64,000 nt of DNA from Solen grandis (Eukaryota; Mollusca; Bivalvia; Adapedonta; Solenidae), in the NCBI GenBank assembly GCA_021229015.1, contig CM037783.1, forward strand, positions 31,128,088 to 31,192,087, read 5' to 3'. The notes under the pieces are model-generated. The model saw only the letters and a program-made list of their open reading frames with translations, was not told the origin of the DNA and did no database searches. The position numbers and the translations under genes are program-made. Below are positions 61,311 to 64,000 of the stretch, one piece after another. How positions within the stretch are numbered: position 1 is the stretch's first letter; every line of letters begins with the position of its first letter.

Positions 61311-62489
61311 CCCCTTTAAGTAAATGTGAGTGCCAACATAATTTCAAACCAACACAAATGTGTAACCTGCTTTTCTTGTTCCCTTTTGTATAGATAAGCC
61401 TGGAAAAAGCTGGACACTCCTAACCAACAGAGTTTTTAAAGGCAAGGTGATTCAAGCACTTTTAAAATACAATTTGCATTTGGTCCCCTCTTTATTTTGT
61501 TAAATTTTTATGCCTGGAACACATTCAACTTTGTGGTATTGGTGACATTTCCTGGGAGGAATTCAGACAAAAGATTATGAACTGTGAATTCTTTTAGTAT
61601 GTCATTCTACACAAGCTCTTCTTAAGCAAAAAAAAAGCCCCCCTTTATCAGATTAACAATATTGGGAACAGTCACAAACATTAACACTTTGTTAAGCATT
61701 TCACATATATAAACACATTAGTTAAGCATTTCATTTATGCTAGGTATACAATAACACAGAAGACACAATGTAAAAACAAGACTTTAAAAAACTTGGGACT
61801 TCAATCTCAATATGTTTATACCACCCTGACACAACCAAATCTTAAAATTCACTAAATTATCAAGAACACAAAAAGAAAACAATATAGACCCTATTTGGTA
61901 TCAAGCTGTTGATAAGTCTTTTCAGCATAAAGATATTAGTTACAAGAAATTTATTAAACAACACTGAAAAAAGCATCAATACACCATATGAATAACCAAG
62001 CTCTCAAATTATTATAAAAATCTGAGCTTAATTAACTATTAAACAGGGCTTCTGCTGTAAAAACAAATTTCCCCGAAATTCCATTTTTTGTAGGACTAAA
62101 TATCATTTTTCCATACCAAAACATTGTTTCTGCCAAACCTTAATGATTCATCTACGAGTGAGCATGACTAGTAAATGTTGGCCTCCATTCTCTCTATCAG
62201 CCAATTCTTACCAAACTTTACCTGTAATGTAATGATCAGTATACTGTTTATTCAAAGTTTTTTTTATGAACATTTTTTATTTGTACTTTTTGTTTTACTT
62301 TTACATTTCCACTGCTCAAAATTTGATGTCAAGGGTATGCCTGAATATATAATATCCCAAGTATTAAAACTAGTTTTTTTGCATTTTTCTATCTCCCTTT
62401 CTCGGTTAAAATGAAAATGCTGAAATAGTGATCTTTAAATTTGATAAAATTCACTACTTAAATCATTAAACACCAAACTAAAACTCTTT
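61311..62489. other. AT-rich DNA, nothing recognised
   Basis: No feature supported. The 79-codon frame at 62175-62414 is hydrophobic low-complexity sequence. Confidence 0.4.
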
Positions 62490-62676
62490 CATGGCAACTA
62501 ATTTTTTGTCTTACAGAAAATAATTGCCATTCAAAGATCATTTATGCTAAGTTTAATCAGTATTTACTTGGTAGTTTCAGAGATGTCTTTTAAAGCAAAT
62601 TGTTTGAGACAATGCATGGCGAAAACAGGATGGTCAGAACAGCTCACCTTCAGCACTTTGTCCTCTGGTGAGCTAT
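62490..62676 (+). mobile_element. GCTCACC-family copy, 3' part
   Basis: CATGGCAACTAATTTTTTGT, TTTCAGAGATGTCTTTTAAA, GCAAATTGTT and the ending AGCTCACCTTCAGCAC..GGTGAGCT match 44067-44270 in order. Confidence 0.7.
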
Positions 62677-64000
62677 AAAAAAAAACAACAACTAATAATG
62701 CCTTTGTTTCATTCTTGAGTATTGTCAGCATCTTCTACTGAGACTTTACAGAGCTAAAATGTGTGATCATAAACAAAGTCAACAACAATAAGTTTAAAAT
62801 ATACAATGGAATGAAATACATTCAGGATTTCGCTAACATTATAATAATCTGATACATTTCCCTCATTCTACACACAAAATGGTATTAGAGGGGCCTATAT
62901 GAACTCTTTTAAAAAGCATTTATAAATAACTTTTCTCTTTCAAGCCCTTATAATATGAGACAAGTATTTTCATAACATGCTAGATATTTAAACGAACCCC
63001 TCCCTCAAAAAAGCTGACTTCAGAGCTAATGTTTGATTGTTTTTATAAACCCTGAAGTAAAACTAGTGATGTTGAACACATTTTGGAAGAAAGAGCAGAT
63101 TACAGGAACTGGCTGTATTGAGTTGATCATATTCACTCTTCATTCCCAGTTAATTGATCCCTATATATGCTGAATCTAAAATTTCATCTTTATAAAACAA
63201 TGTTGTCACCTGAATATACATGTACAACTAATCAATGCAATTAGCATGAACAATGAGTTATAACAATATGATGAATGAGAAACTTAAACCAACAGCATTG
63301 GAACTAAAACATACTTGCAAAATATCATAATGGTAAGAATTCGAGATGTACTTAAAATATTTTGTTGGAGTCAGCGGCGAAACAATAAACAAACAAAAAA
63401 AACGCATTAAATTCAGTAACCTCATAAAGTGAACACCACGTCATTGTGCATTTATAACAAAAAGCAATTTTGCTTTTCCAAAAATATGAAAATAAAGAAT
63501 TATGCCTACAAAGCAAAACAAAATTTAAAAAATCCACTTTAAAGATGTGTGGTTTTAGAGTGCACACACACAATGGAAAAAAATGCAAGAAAGCTGTCTA
63601 GTCTAGGTTGTTAGATGTGAAAGAATATACAAGCAAATTCTAACAGAAAAACAGACAGACAGTTGGAAGCACCCACAAAAATATATTAAGTGACTTTCCC
63701 AAGTATATACCACCTTTCTTTTGTTTAAAAGAGCTAAAAAACTGTAAAAACAGAAACCCACAAAATAGCACATAAAAAGCAACAAGAATGTTCTTTGGAA
63801 CACGTGTGTCACCTGCTGAAGCGTGACAGAAAAAGTGTGACGGACAGACAGATGACAGAAAAGTAATCCCTATGTGTCACCTCTGCTTACAGTAGCAATG
63901 TAGCCCACAGCAAAAAGCAACATAGCCCTAACCCTAAACCTAACCTAGCCACATTATGTCCATTTTATGAGCTCTTACAGACCCCTTGCCATATCATTAT
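62677..64000. other. AT-rich DNA up to the window end
   Basis: No gene supported. A short run ACCCTAAACCTAACC at 63932-63946 resembles degenerate telomere-like repeat but has only about three units. Confidence 0.45.

Noticed and set aside
63926..63950. Telomere-like CCCTAACCCTAAACC
   Set aside because: Only about three imperfect units. It is too short for an interstitial telomere block, and the sequence continues as ordinary DNA.

Overview
The window looks like a gene-poor, AT-rich stretch of an animal nuclear genome, most likely a bivalve mollusc. This rests on three things: tRNA-derived SINEs with split pol III boxes, two non-LTR retrotransposons, and short repeats I recognise from memory of bivalve sequence (ends reading GCTCACCT...AGGTGAGCT, and a SINE tail close to ACTGAAATACTGTCGGTGGG). 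No database search was run. A run of 100 Ns (38101-38200) shows it is a draft assembly. I found no convincing host protein-coding gene. Almost all short open frames are chance frames in AT-rich DNA or frames through repeats.

Layout. 1-449: 3' end of one non-LTR retrotransposon. 450-7984: AT-rich DNA with a 148-bp palindrome (4637-4784), a perfect 32-bp tandem duplication, a (CAG)8(CAA)8 tract and SINE pieces. 7985-36420: the largest structure, a direct tandem array of a roughly 7-10 kb non-coding unit: a partial copy (7985-9374), then copies 1 (9375-16440), 2 (16441-26141) and 3 (26142-36420). Private insertions break the copies: a 360-bp repeat in copy 1, a small TA-flanked element and a 1.55-kb segment in copy 2, and a nearly intact CR1/L2-like LINE (29581-33530, minus strand) in copy 3. 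36421-50167: dispersed repeats, a small local duplication, palindromic elements and one full-length tRNA-SINE (48255-48497). 50168-51524: a foldback element whose centre has grown into 38 copies of a 33-bp unit. 51525-59126: mixed SINEs and short duplications. 59127-60976: a 1.85-kb AT-rich element whose inverted ends are built of short tandem repeats. 60977-64000: further repeat copies and AT-rich DNA.

The only coherent biochemical machinery is the LINE at 29581-33530. It has an endonuclease domain, a reverse transcriptase with YADD, and the C-terminal domain, but is disabled by one frameshift and one nonsense codon. SINE copies of two head types share a 3' tail, which would fit mobilisation by a common LINE partner, but no LINE here shows that tail. 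The most unusual items are the palindrome-to-minisatellite element, the array of large non-coding tandem duplicates, and the foldback-like element with repetitive inverted ends.
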